This document shows positions 42,871 through 52,544 of a DNA stretch of 64,000 bases, in pieces. How positions within the stretch are numbered: position 1 is the stretch's first letter; each line of letters starts with the position of its first letter. Source of the DNA: Gari tellinella (lineage: Eukaryota; Mollusca; Bivalvia; Cardiida; Psammobiidae); contig OV277866.1 of the NCBI GenBank assembly GCA_922989275.2, positions 37,899,246 through 37,963,245 of the forward strand, written 5' to 3'. Under the pieces are notes generated by a model, which made no database searches, was not told the DNA's origin, and saw nothing but the letters and a program-made list of their open reading frames with translations. A program made the position numbers and the translations under genes.

Positions 42871-43282
42871 ACTTCCGGAATCGGCGTGTTTTTAATAGCT
42901 GCGAGATATATTAAAAACATGAGTGAGCGAAGACATGATTTTAGTTTGTCTGTTTTGAAAAGAAGGTAGACTTTCACACTTTCTCTGTCATTGATATCGT
43001 CTGCTTCAAAAATGACGTCTGCAATTTGGTTATTTTGTTTTAATACTCTTAAAACATACCTAGAACTATGAAACTGTTTAGATCTCGATTAGGTACGGGT
43101 TTTGTCGTCCCTGATCTTGATCAAAATCTTTTTGCAAATGCCAGTCAAGTCGCAAAAGGTAAGAAACCCAAAGTGAATTTTCAATCTTGATAATACTTAA
43201 AAACTATTCCAAATGATTGTTTATTGAAAGATGAAGTAAATATACGTTGGCCTATTTGCAAACACTTTTGATTATTACAAGG

Positions 43283-43647
43283 TATTAGAAGCCGAGTTAC
43301 ACGGCGAGCCATTTTGTTTGACTCTCATATCGATTTTGCATCACTCAAAATACAGTGGAGAAAACGTTATTCTTTCCCAATAAACGCGTTTACGCTAAAA
43401 CTATTATTTGCAGTGCAAACAGTGTGGAGCCAGATCAGACTCCAAACTGTTTGCCACCAAGATAAACATGAATTATCAGAATTGTCAAAAAGTTGTACTT
43501 TTCTACGTTTTAGTGCTTTGCGTTTGCGTACATGTACGTTTGCGTTTAAACGGGAAAGAATAACAGATTCTCCACTGTATTAGAAGTCGAGTTACACGGC
43601 GAGCCATTTTGTTTGACTCTCATATCGATTTTGCATCACTCAAAATA
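43283..43647 (+). repeat. 70-bp direct repeat flanking a family A copy
   Basis: 43283-43352 and 43578-43647 are identical except for one base (AAGCCGAG / AAGTCGAG). The sequence includes GAGTTACACGGCGAGCC and GTTTGACTCTCATATCG, which is half a type I hairpin plus family B context. The enclosed family A copy therefore sits inside a duplication far longer than its TA target. Confidence 0.92.
43353..43577 (+). mobile_element. Family A MITE with deleted hairpin centre
   Basis: TA at 43351-43352 and 43578-43579. The hairpin reads CCAGATCAGAC TCCAAACTG: about 27 bp of the centre is gone. One CATGTAC insertion occurs in the GCGTACGTTTGCG segment. Confidence 0.92.
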
Positions 43648-43739
43648 CCTGAAATCTAAATTCTAGAAATGAAAGCAAACGTCAACTTTTATGGTGGAAG
43701 TGAAAAAAGATTAACGATACCCCAGCAGTACTATAGTTA

Positions 43740-43985
43740 CAGTGGAGAAAACGTTATTCTTTCCCAATAAACGCGTTTACGCTAAAACTATTATTAAAAT
43801 TACAAACAGTTTGGAGCCAGATTCGACGCCGGGTAACCCGGCGTCTGATCAGGCTTCATACTGTTTGCCACCAAGATAAAAATGAATTATCAGAATTGTC
43901 CAAAAGTTGCACTTTTCTACGTTTAAGCGTTTTGCGTTTGCGTTTCGTTTCGTTTAAACGGAAAAGAATAACAGATTCTCCACTG
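43740..43985 (+). mobile_element. Family A MITE, mildly diverged
   Basis: TA at 43738-43739 and 43986-43987. The hairpin has an unpaired change (AGATTCGACG) and GGCTTCATACTG. Confidence 0.9.
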
Positions 43986-44009
43986 TACACCTGAATGACG
44001 CAACTTGAT

Positions 44010-44130
44010 CAGAACAGAACAGAACCTTTATTATCGTCACACGTTACATACAAAGGCAACGATATGTGAGCATATACATAAAATGTATAATGCGTAATAG
44101 AATTATAGAAAATCAGGACATACCGACTGA
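44010..44130 (-). mobile_element. Possible LINE 3' tail
   Basis: Read on the - strand, the segment ends GTGACGATAATAAAGGTTCTG followed by TTCTGTTCTG. An AATAAA close to a short GTTCT-type tandem tail is typical of some invertebrate non-LTR retrotransposons lacking poly(A). No reverse transcriptase frame is present, so this would be a 5'-truncated copy. Confidence 0.4.
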
Positions 44131-45970
44131 ACAAATACATAATCTACATAGTTGAACGGTCGGTGATGAATGCAGCCGTAGAGAAAGAAAAATCTGAAAA
44201 AAGAGAGCAAAGAAAGGAATAAATTAGAATAGACAAAATAGAGGAAAAAGATATTTTAAAATACAGAAACACAGTTATAGAGAAATTAAAGTTATCACGT
44301 ATATAACTTGTTTGAGGTGATCGCATTTTTCATATATAATTGACACTGAATAAAGCCAAAATCCGATATGTAAGATAGAAGAAAAGAAGAAACAATGGTA
44401 ACACAGTATTTTCTCATGTATTTTCTGCTTTATTTTCACCAACGTCACAATTAAGATATTTCTAAATGTGTTCCATCATGTTTAAGCGGTCGCCTGTCTT
44501 TATTACTTTTAGGAGTTGTTCTACATAACGCATTTTCACCATGCTTAAAATAAGCAACCACACATCTTAGTTATTTATACCAAATCACAGTCTTTATACT
44601 TAGGGCATAGTATTTACAGTATTTGTACAGTATTTGTTTCCAGTTTCTGTTGAGCAGGCGTGGTGGTTGATCCATATCAGCGTTATCTTTTGCAGCCCGA
44701 GTCGTGTCCTTGAAACAACTGCTGCTGTCGTATGCTACAGCAAATATTGTAATACTTCACCAAACTTTGAAAGTCATTTCCATTCATGCAGATACAAACA
44801 CGTTGCTGTTAAACTATTAAAATCTGCATCGGAAGGCAGATCAACCGTTGCTTTAGCATGGTCGTCATATCTTTGGAATTGTCAACATTTTTAGACTTGG
44901 TCGTTCTAAGCGTATATGCGCCCACCGCCACGTAGAAATGTGTCACGTGTCTGGTGTATATAAATGACAAATCGAATAAAACAAGACCGGAATTACAATG
45001 TTAATTCCGATATAACGTTTACTCGGTAGAATATCCATTAAAACATGTATAAATACAGGTGGTAGCGGAAAGTATGTTAAATGTAAATATAAACTGAATG
45101 TTGTAAAAATCACTTGATTAACTTCTCATTAATTAGTGGTTTTATTTCTAAACACAATTAATAGCTCAAGCATGATGACGGTAAAATTGTGAGCTTCTAG
45201 AGGCATACTTTAAAGACGTTTCCTCAGTCTATTGGTGGACTACCCCCCCCCCCCCCCCACATTGTCCTGGATAGGTAAGAAAAACATGCATCTAATGCAT
45301 ACCAATCTCAGTTTACCTGGTGAGGCCCAGATTATACTCATGTTCTAGTGCTTTTCAATGGTTATTTCTAACCAAGCTATCAAATATATGTATAAAGGTC
45401 GGGTCTCACACAAGACGCTTCAATGGTTCAATATGCACAAACTCTTGCTTTTTGCAAGGAAATTGTCTGGCAAGGCGTTATGACCAAAATGTCGTCAGGA
45501 TATGTCTTTAAAGCTGTTTTGAACAGACACTTGCCTTGACCCTTTGCCATAACTGTTTCTAGTTTTGAATACTAAGACCAATGGCCACTTAATACATGTT
45601 GAAGGAAAGCAGAATGCAGCTAACGGAGTATGCTGATTTAGTTCCAACCTGCCGGGCTTCAAGCTGCTACCTGGAACGATGCTTGAAGTGCCTTGTATGT
45701 TTCAAGTTTATACAGGCTGGAACTACGAATGTACACTGTCCTACATGGTTAAATGCTCGACATAAACATGATTTTGAGTCGCCACAATAGTATAAGTATA
45801 CTGATGCATTTGTATCTGGATAACTTAATATAAACATAAATGAACAAAATATATAACGAATTTTACCTCTTTCATTATTTTTATCTCTCGAAACTTAACG
45901 CAATGGGAATGCAATAAAAAGTAGAAAATAACAACAATTTTGAAATCATGACAATTCATCTATTTCTGTC
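44131..45970. other. Repeat-poor 1.8-kb stretch without recognised gene
   Basis: No MITE ends and no type I or II hairpin were found. Short frames (44634-44894, 45320-45511, 45596-45790) show no domain I know. It contains a C16 run at 45243-45258 and a family A scrap near 45895-45945. Confidence 0.4.
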
Positions 45971-45977
45971 AGTGGTA

Positions 45978-46223
45978 CAGTGGAGAATCTGTTATTCTTT
46001 CCCGTTTAAACGCAAACGTACGCAAACGCAAAGCACTAAAACGTAGAAAAGAACAACTTTTGGACAATTCTGATATTTCATGTTTATCTTGGTGGCAAAC
46101 AGTTTTGAGCCTGATCAGACGCCGGGTTACCCGGCGTCTGATCTGGCTCCAAACTGTTTGCACTGCAAATAATAGTTTAAGCGTAAACGCGTTTATTGGG
46201 AAAGAATAACGTTTTCTCCACCG
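45978..46223 (-). mobile_element. Family A MITE
   Basis: TA at 45976-45977 and 46224-46225. Ends of the two variant types. The last TIR base pair is changed (CCACCG). Confidence 0.92.
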
Positions 46224-46260
46224 TACATGTAAGCCTGGTTCCACTGGTGTTTGCAATCAG

Positions 46261-46574
46261 TTTTGATCAAATTCTTAGGTTTTCAAAAGATTCAAGCGCG
46301 ATTGTACAAATGTAGGAATCGTACCTCTAACCGTTTCTCTGCCAGTCTCTAGAACACTAAAATAATTATGTAGACAGTCTGCATCCAGATTAGACGGTCG
46401 CGTTAAGCGGCGTCTGATCTGCATCGAAACTGTTTAACACCCATATCATTGTTTCCGTAGTAAAAACGCATAATGATCACAATTTTAAAAGGAAGAGCCG
46501 AAATCCGAAGATTTTGAAAAGAATCCGTAGGTCCGGAGAAGATTTCAGAAAACTCCGGAGGAACGGTAGCCGTG
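46261..46574 (-). mobile_element. Family F MITE with type I hairpin
   Basis: The family F tail ATTCAAGCGCGATTGTAC...GGAATCGTACC is at the left and the AAATCCGAAGATTTTG, CTCCGGAGGAACGGTAGCCGTG segment at the right. The hairpin has core GACGGTCGCGTTAAGCGGCGTC. No duplication is visible at the ends. Confidence 0.65.
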
Positions 46575-46766
46575 TCAGATCCTTATAAGACCCTATAATA
46601 ACTCAACAATGTGTGATCAGGCTCCAAACAATTTGACGCTTATGTCGATATTTAATCAGCCAAACTTTCAAAAATATAAACTTCAGAAATAAAACCCAGA
46701 CGAGGTTTCAGCAGACGACACTCTTGCAGTAAACCGATTACATGTAACCCTTGACACGTGGCAATA

Positions 46767-47011
46767 CAGTGGAGAATCTGTTATTCTTTCCCGTTTAAAC
46801 GCAAACGTACGCAAACGCAAAACACTAAAACGTAGAAAAGTACAACTTTTGGACAATTCTGATAATTCATCTTTATCTTGGTAGCAAACAGTTTGGAGCC
46901 TGATCAGACGCCGGGTTACCCGGCGTCTGATCAGGCTCCAAACTGTTTGTAATAGAAATAACAGATTTAGCGTAAACGCGTTTTTGGGAAAGAATAACGT
47001 TTTCTCCACTG
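46767..47011 (-). mobile_element. Family A MITE
   Basis: TA at 46765-46766 and 47012-47013. The hairpin is symmetric around CAGGCTCC on the right arm and followed by TTTGTAATAGAAATAAC, as in the 15936 copy. Confidence 0.92.
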
Positions 47012-47030
47012 TAGACTAGACCCGGACCAG

Positions 47031-47271
47031 GGGCCTGTCTTACTAAACGTCGTACGACAAATGTTGTCGTAAGTCAGTTTCTAAAATTATAAATTATTAC
47101 TTATTTTCCAATCAAATCCTTTCTTGTCACATCTCTTTGGAATCGTCTTGAAAAGACGATTCCAAAGAGATGTAACAAGACAGGATTAGATGGAGAAAGC
47201 AGAAGTTAGGCGTATTTTAATGTTATGACTTACGACCATTTTTATCGTACGACGTTTCGTAAGACAGGCCC
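47031..47271. mobile_element. Element Q: 241-bp fold-back MITE with 3-bp CAG duplication
   Basis: GGGCCTGTCTTACTAAACGT at the left and ACGTTTCGTAAGACAGGCCC at the right, with CAG at 47028-47030 and 47272-47274. Near the centre is a second perfect inverted repeat: CATCTCTTTGGAATCGTCTT / AAGACGATTCCAAAGAGATG. A 3-bp duplication fits PIF/Harbinger or CACTA-type transposition. No coding capacity and no type I or II hairpin. Confidence 0.8.
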
Positions 47272-47376
47272 CAGGCTTCCAGTTATGTGCTTGTTTTAAC
47301 TAATACAATATGCAAACAACCGGGACAATGTGTCAGTTAGTAAAGCATTTAGCATTGATCCCACTAAGCTTCTTAA

Positions 47377-47500
47377 CTACCATTTGCAAACAGTTTGGAT
47401 CCTGGTCAGACGCCGAGTGACTCGGCGTCTGATCAGGATTCAAATTGTTTGACACTCTCATAGAATCATAAAAACTGACATCACAGACGACATTGTTTTC
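47377..47500 (+). mobile_element. Family B fragment with hairpin
   Basis: CTTAACTACC then hairpin 47387-47451 (core GACGCCGAGTGACTCGGCGTC) and GACACTCTCATAGAATC. The right end is not found. Confidence 0.65.
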
Positions 47501-47826
47501 AGAAAACGATTATTTTGATCCAGATCGAAAGTCGAAATATGCGACTTTTGATAAAGAGTAGCACAGTGTTACTTCATGTACTAGATAGAAAACCGTTATG
47601 CAAATTTCAAGAAATGCAAACAATATACATACATGTAGAAATAGTACTCTATTTGCAGTCAACGTGTTGACGTCTATAGGGGTTGGGATGTTATCGTATC
47701 TTGATGAAATTTAAAAACAGTTTTAATCAAGAAACTACCCGAGTCACTCGTCGCCTTGTAAACATGTATAAGGGACTCTGTGGTGTACTTTGTTTCAAAT
47801 TAAATAAAACATAACATAAACAGTTA

Positions 47827-48051
47827 AAGTGGATAAAACGTTATTACTTCCCAATAACGCATTTACGCTTTTTTCCCGTTCAAACAGTTTGGTGCCTGAC
47901 CAGACGCCGGGTAACCCGGCGTCTGATCAGGCTCTAAACTTTTTAACACTCAGAAAAAATGAATAGTCAGAATTGTCTAAAAATTGCCCTTTTCTAAATT
48001 TTAATGTTTTGCGGTTGCGTTTCGTTTGCGTTAATAACGTATTCTAAACTG
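47827..48051 (+). mobile_element. Family A MITE, decayed
   Basis: AAGTGGATAAAACGTTATTAC at the left, AACGTATTCTAAACTG TA at the right. The interior lacks the ACTATTATTT block. Hairpin core intact (GACGCCGGGTAACCCGGCGTC). Confidence 0.75.
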
Positions 48052-48149
48052 TATGTGCCAATATCACATTAATTCAACACAAAACCAGTTTATGAGGGTT
48101 GACCAGAAAGTTCGCGGGAAAATTTTACCATTTCTTTATTTCACGTGCG

Positions 48150-48380
48150 ATCTTTCATGCCGAATTTGCATAAAGTCGACTTTGCAAACAGTTTGGATCG
48201 AGATCAGATGCCGCATTTCGCGGTGTCTGATCAAGATCAAATCTGTTTGACACTCATAACGATATTTTATTGTCATACTACATGTACCTTTGGTTTGGAT
48301 TGATCTTTGAAAATATATTATAATGTTGCAGACAACAATAATGAAGCAGACGACAATATGCCAGTGAAGAGGTAAAACAA
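48150..48380 (+). mobile_element. Family B MITE, long subtype
   Basis: GATCTTTCATGCCGAATTTGC, hairpin at about 48185-48249 (core GATGCCGCATTTCGCGGTGTC), then GACACTCATAACGATATTTT and CAGACGACAATATGCCAGTG. Flanking TTAA is lost. Confidence 0.65.
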
Positions 48381-48533
48381 AACCACCATTGGAATTAATT
48401 AAAGTCAGATTTGCCATTTAAGCAAAAAGGGATATTGCATGCTGAGTAAACCCTGACCATACGCCGCTTTTCAACAATGCGATTTAGTTGTGTCTATACT
48501 GACTGTTTTATTTGAAGCTCCCTTTTTACAGGA

Positions 48534-48748
48534 CAGTGGAGAATCTGTTATTCTTTCCCGTTTAAACGAAACGAAACACAAACGCTAAACGCTTAAACAT
48601 GGTTCTTGTACTTTTAACATTATGTAAGTCTAACGCATAACACCATGACCGGCTTTACAGCATATGATCAGGCTCCAAACTGTTTGCAGTAGACATCAAA
48701 GTTTTCGCATAAACGCGGTAAATAGGAAATTATACGTCTTTTCCACTG
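48534..48748 (-). mobile_element. Family A MITE, decayed, half hairpin
   Basis: CAGTGGAGAATCTGTTATTC at the left and ACGTCTTTTCCACTG TA at the right. Only the right hairpin arm (ATGATCAGGCTCCAAACTG) remains. Confidence 0.8.
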
Positions 48749-49078
48749 TATGATATCGATCTTAACGTGTTTGCATTCAAATAATGTTGGCGTTCGTTGG
48801 AAACAGTTTGGAACAAAATCAAACGTTGAAAATATTGGCGTCTCAGGATCCAAACATGTTGAATTTCAGATAAAATAACACTCCAGCACACTTCCAAGAA
48901 AACTTTTGAGATTTACTTGCCACGTGATTTGAATCGTATAATCGGGGAATAAACTCTATCATCCCTTTGTTACAAAATCTCTGACAAAGAAACACTGTGT
49001 TTTGTTCTAAGAAGAAAAGTTGAAGAAAAAAACTTCCTGAATTTGGTACAGTTGGCCTCGGCTACAACGACGGATGTA

Positions 49079-49347
49079 AAGGGCTGCCATAAGTTGACAT
49101 GAAAAATCCTAAGATTTCCAAATTTGCATTTTTCAAGTGCGATTTTACGAATCGTACCTTTACCCCATAGCCTGTTTCTAGTTTTGTTAACATGCGACTA
49201 CTTAAAGCAGACTGTAAGTAAAGCAGAATGCGCCTAAAGGCGCATTCTGCTTTAATTTCGGCCTAGTTTAAGCTACAACATTTACATGTATAAGCTGGAG
49301 AAAAAAATCCGGATATTAAGGAAAATTCCGGAGAAATGGCAGCCCTG
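49079..49347 (-). mobile_element. Family F MITE with type II hairpin
   Basis: AAGGGCTGCCATAAGTTGAC...GAGAAATGGCAGCCCTG, flanked by GATGTA (49073-49078) and GATGAA (49348-49353), a 5-of-6 match. The interior is a family E-type hairpin (about 49200-49272, core AATGCGCCTAAAGGCGCATT). Confidence 0.82.
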
Positions 49348-49397
49348 GATGAACAGTCAATTTTGTAATAAGCGACCACTCGATAGACGATCCATAT

Positions 49398-49711
49398 CAG
49401 GGCTGCTATTTCGTCGGCTTTTATTTTTCTTTTCTCCGGAACCTACGGATTTTTCCGAAATCTTCGGATTTCTTCTGTTCCTTTGAAAAGTTGGAATTGC
49501 ATGCGGGTTTTGACTTAGGAAATATTAATATGAGTGTCAAACAGTTCAGTTCTAGATTAGACGCCGCGTTACGTGGCGTCTGATTATGTATCTAAACTGT
49601 TTGCATGACTATGTTAGTATGACAGCCTGTCAACGAAAAGGTTAAAGGTACGATTCCTTAAAACGCGCTTGAAAATTTTAGGATTTTTATCAGCAACTTA
49701 TGATAGCTTTG
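49398..49711 (+). mobile_element. Family F MITE with type I hairpin
   Basis: CAGGGCTGCTATTTCGTCGG at the left, TTATGATAGCTTTG at the right, flanked by CCATAT and CCATGT. The hairpin (about 49537-49602, core GACGCCGCGTTACGTGGCGTC) sits in family B-like context (TTTTGACTTAGGAAATATTA). It lies 50 bp from the type II-bearing F copy. Confidence 0.8.
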
Positions 49712-49834
49712 CCATGTGTGTATTGAAAACACGTTGCTGCTTAATGCAGGATAAATATAAAGCGTATCGCTCATTTATGAGTTTCCTGAATTATGTTTTT
49801 TGTACCCTGAAGCCATGGACTACATTCACGCATA

Positions 49835-50079
49835 CAGTGGAGAAAACGTTATTCTTTCCAAATAAACGCGTTTACGCTAAAATTATTATTTGCAGTGCAA
49901 ACAGTTTGGAGCCAGATCAGACGCCGGGTAACCCGGCGTCTGATCAGGCTCCAAACTGTTTGCACCAAGATAAACATGAATTATCAGAATTGTCAAAAAG
50001 TTGTTCTTTTCTACGTTTTATGGTTTTGCGTTTGCGTACGTTTGCGTTTAAACGGGAAAGAATAACAGATTCTCCACTG
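49835..50079 (+). mobile_element. Family A MITE
   Basis: TA at 49833-49834 and 50080-50081. GAGAAAACG end left, GAGAATCTG end right. One base is missing from TTTGCCACC (TTTGCACC). Confidence 0.92.
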
Positions 50080-50092
50080 TACTTTGGAAACA

Positions 50093-50239
50093 GTGTATCT
50101 GTGTGGAGTATGCACACAGTGAAGACCCAGATCAGAGGGCTGATCAGAATTTCACTGTTTTGCCAAAATGCAATGTATTGAAACAAACAACCCTTAGTAG
50201 TCAAGATGAGCAAGACAAAATTTGAAACAGAAAAAAGGG
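50093..50239 (+). mobile_element. Family D fragment, hairpin centre deleted
   Basis: ACACAGTGAAGACCCAGATC AGAGGGCTGATCAG shows the hairpin with its inner right arm lost. The right end AAAAAAGGG is followed by TTAA (50240-50243). The left part is missing. Confidence 0.7.
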
Positions 50240-50283
50240 TTAAGGGATCAGAACACTTCTCAAGTCAGAAGTCGTTCAAACCT

Positions 50284-50494
50284 TTCACTCTCAATGACGC
50301 TTAAAAGCGCGTTTGCAAACAGTTTGGATCCTGATATGACGCCGCGTAATGTGGGGTCTGATCCAAACTGTTTGACACTCGTTTTGAAATTTCTGCAGTC
50401 ACACAGAGTCTTTTTGCAGACAATAAAATTGAAGCAGACGACAATGAAACGGTGAAGGGGTAAACATCTCACGAAAGATTTGTCAATGAAAGGT
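50284..50494 (+). mobile_element. Family B MITE, long subtype
   Basis: TTTCACTCTCAATGACGC at the left, GTCAATGAAAGGT TTAA (50495-50498) at the right. The hairpin lost part of its right arm (GTGGGGTCTGATCCAAACTG). Confidence 0.8.
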
Positions 50495-50799
50495 TTAATA
50501 CAAGTTATGCTATTAACGCATTGGTGAAATTAACGAAGGTTGTGATTTGAAAGAAAGAAAATTAAACAGAACATATTTGTATGATATATCTGCTTTTCTT
50601 TCGTCTTGTTAGAAGCGGCAAAATTATTATCTTAAGCCTCTTTTAGAATAGCAGTTAATAAATTGACAATAAACTGATTTTTCTTTACTCATGTTGTTTG
50701 CTTTGACCGACAAACCCGTGTACTAAAGCCATTGCGTCAAATGCAAACAGATTTAAGTCAGTTTAGACTCTAAACTGTTTACTACTCAAAGTTTGAAAA

Positions 50800-51534
50800 G
50801 GTGGCATCTTTTCTTTTTTTTCAAATCCTGTTACTCACTTAATTTTATCGCAATCCGCCTTGGTTTAGTTTCATTTGTGCATAGGTGAATGAAGTGGTAG
50901 TTACACATATCATACAAATAAACATATATGAATCTATATTCGATATGAAGTTTGTTTACATTTTTTCTTCATATCAACATTTTTTAAGAGGCTTTATCTT
51001 AAATTACCGAAGTAGCCTTCTAAGCCCCACGTGATGCAAGTTTGCTCAATTTTTATGCGATGAAAAAGATAGAAGATGCCAAAGCATCATTTGTCGCAGA
51101 CGCTGGTTAAAATGCCACACAGTGACAGGAATCTGCTGAGAGTAGATAAATGTAAGATTTGGGAGGAATTTGATGAGCTTCGCGATGCACTGAAAACAAG
51201 TACATAACGGTCTAAGCCCCGCACAGCCATTCTCAACAAATCCGGATATTTGATTGGTCCTTAAGCGTTTAGCATCCGGGATCTGATTGGCCAACAAGGA
51301 TGGGGCGTAAATCTGCCTTGTGGCATGGCAACAGTAATTGGCTAGTAGAGAATTGGGCCTGATTTAACAAGAGCAGTTCGTGTTTAAACACTAACAATTT
51401 ATGATCTTGACACAAGCGGTGTTGCTTAGGTCTTAAGTGGATACCACTTTTGCAAATCTTCAAACTTATACCCTCAAAGTTATGGTTTAGAGATTCAGCT
51501 GGGATTCTCCAACTTTCATCATCTTAATTTCACT
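50800..51534 (+). promoter_or_regulatory. Repeat-poor upstream region and 5' UTR of the NK homeobox gene
   Basis: No MITE is present. Candidate sites read directly: TTAAGTGG at 51433-51440, matching the NK2-class consensus TNAAGTG; AGATAA at about 51144-51149, a GATA motif; and three ATTGG (inverted CCAAT) boxes near 51254, 51286 and 51338. An in-frame TAG at 51427-51429 shows the coding frame does not extend further upstream. No TATA box stands out. The NK-type site about 100 bp before the start codon suggests possible autoregulation, which is only inference. Confidence 0.4.
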
Positions 51535-52102
51535 ATGTACAACAGCCACGCGTTTAGCACTCCATTTTCTGTGAAGAACATTCTTTATGGTGGACTAGGT
51601 TGGACAGAACAACAACAACAACAGGCCGCGGCCCACTATGGAATGGATTATAATCAGTTTAATATGAATTCTAGTTACTATGGACACGAGTCACCTCGCC
51701 TTGGCGACCAGATGAACTCGATGTCGCAAATGTCACCTATGATGAACAATCTTGGGGACAGTAACTGTCTGTTCAGTAGTAACAACTCGCCACCGTCACT
51801 GCAGCCGACCTACACAAACCTCAGCCCGTCCGTCTCAGCCATGTCTTCACTGTCGTCAGCCATGCAATTACCGGTTCAGACGACTGAAGTCTCAACTCCG
51901 AAGCAAGAGCCGTATGATACCGGAAGGGTTCCGACTCCTGGCTCGGATCAGGACGACCTGCATAGCATCACTCCGGTCGTGCACCAGCAACTATCCCAAC
52001 AGCCTCCAGGAATCGATCCTGGACCTCACATGACGTCAAACACGCACTCAAATCCAGCTCAAATGACGTCACAAGAACAACCTGAGGACTTAATGGACAA
52101 AA
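51535..52102 (+). CDS. NK2/NK4-family (tinman/Nkx2-5-like) homeobox protein, first coding exon
   Basis: Encodes 189 residues plus one base, ending at a strong donor (AAAA|GTGAGT at 52102/52103, phase 1). Residues 9-16 (TPFSVKNI, then L) form the TN/EH1-like motif found at the N-terminus of NK2-class homeodomain factors, where it recruits Groucho-type corepressors. The rest is low-complexity: a five-Gln run (about residues 26-30), a Tyr/Asn/Met/Ser-rich region, a Ser/Thr/Pro region, KQEPYD (about residues 124-129) and a Gln/Pro-rich tail. Long disordered regions before the homeodomain are normal in this family, and vertebrate Nkx2-5 also has an intron just upstream of the homeodomain region. 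The start has A at -3 and an upstream in-frame stop. The DNA-binding exon is not in the window, so the family is inferred from one short motif. NK2.1, NK2.2 or NK3 relatives remain possible. Confidence 0.72.
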
Positions 52103-52479
52103 GTGAGTACAAACGTTTTAAACCAATTTCCGAAAAAAGTTAAACATGTCACTTTCAATTACTGCATGTTCTTTCTCATTTTTTTAAATCATGAACTCAA
52201 TTGCGCTGGTACATTTTTAAATCCAGTTTACGGCGTCGCGGCGGCTACTGGATGCCTTGGCATATTGTCCTGTGCTGAGATTTTTATAAAGGTGAATAAG
52301 AGGCCCGTCGATTGTATGAAGTACTTTAAGAGGGGGACTCATGCTTCTTTACCCCATTGATCTGTTTATATCCCTTCAATGACTATAAGTGATTTCGGCA
52401 TTTTCAGTACCGCATGCTTCTATTCTTACAATCTCCCCCATCTTACGTATATACTTAAATCAAAGGTAAAATCGAATTG

Positions 52480-52544
52480 CAAATAGTTTGGATCCTGATC
52501 TGACACCGAGAAATTCAGCGTCAGATCTGGATCCAAACTATTTG
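52480..52544. repeat. Type I hairpin in the intron with paired change
   Basis: CAAATAGTTTGGATCCTGATC / GATCTGGATCCAAACTATTTG: the outer CAAACAG/CTGTTTG is CAAATAG/CTATTTG, compensated. The core is CACCGAGAAATTCAGCGTC. No MITE ends are evident around it. Confidence 0.8.

Noticed and set aside
50800..52470. MITE-free island around the NK exon as a sign of purifying selection
   Set aside because: Other stretches of similar or greater length (44.1-45.9 kb, 61.9-63.3 kb) are also repeat-poor without any gene, so the absence here is not distinctive.
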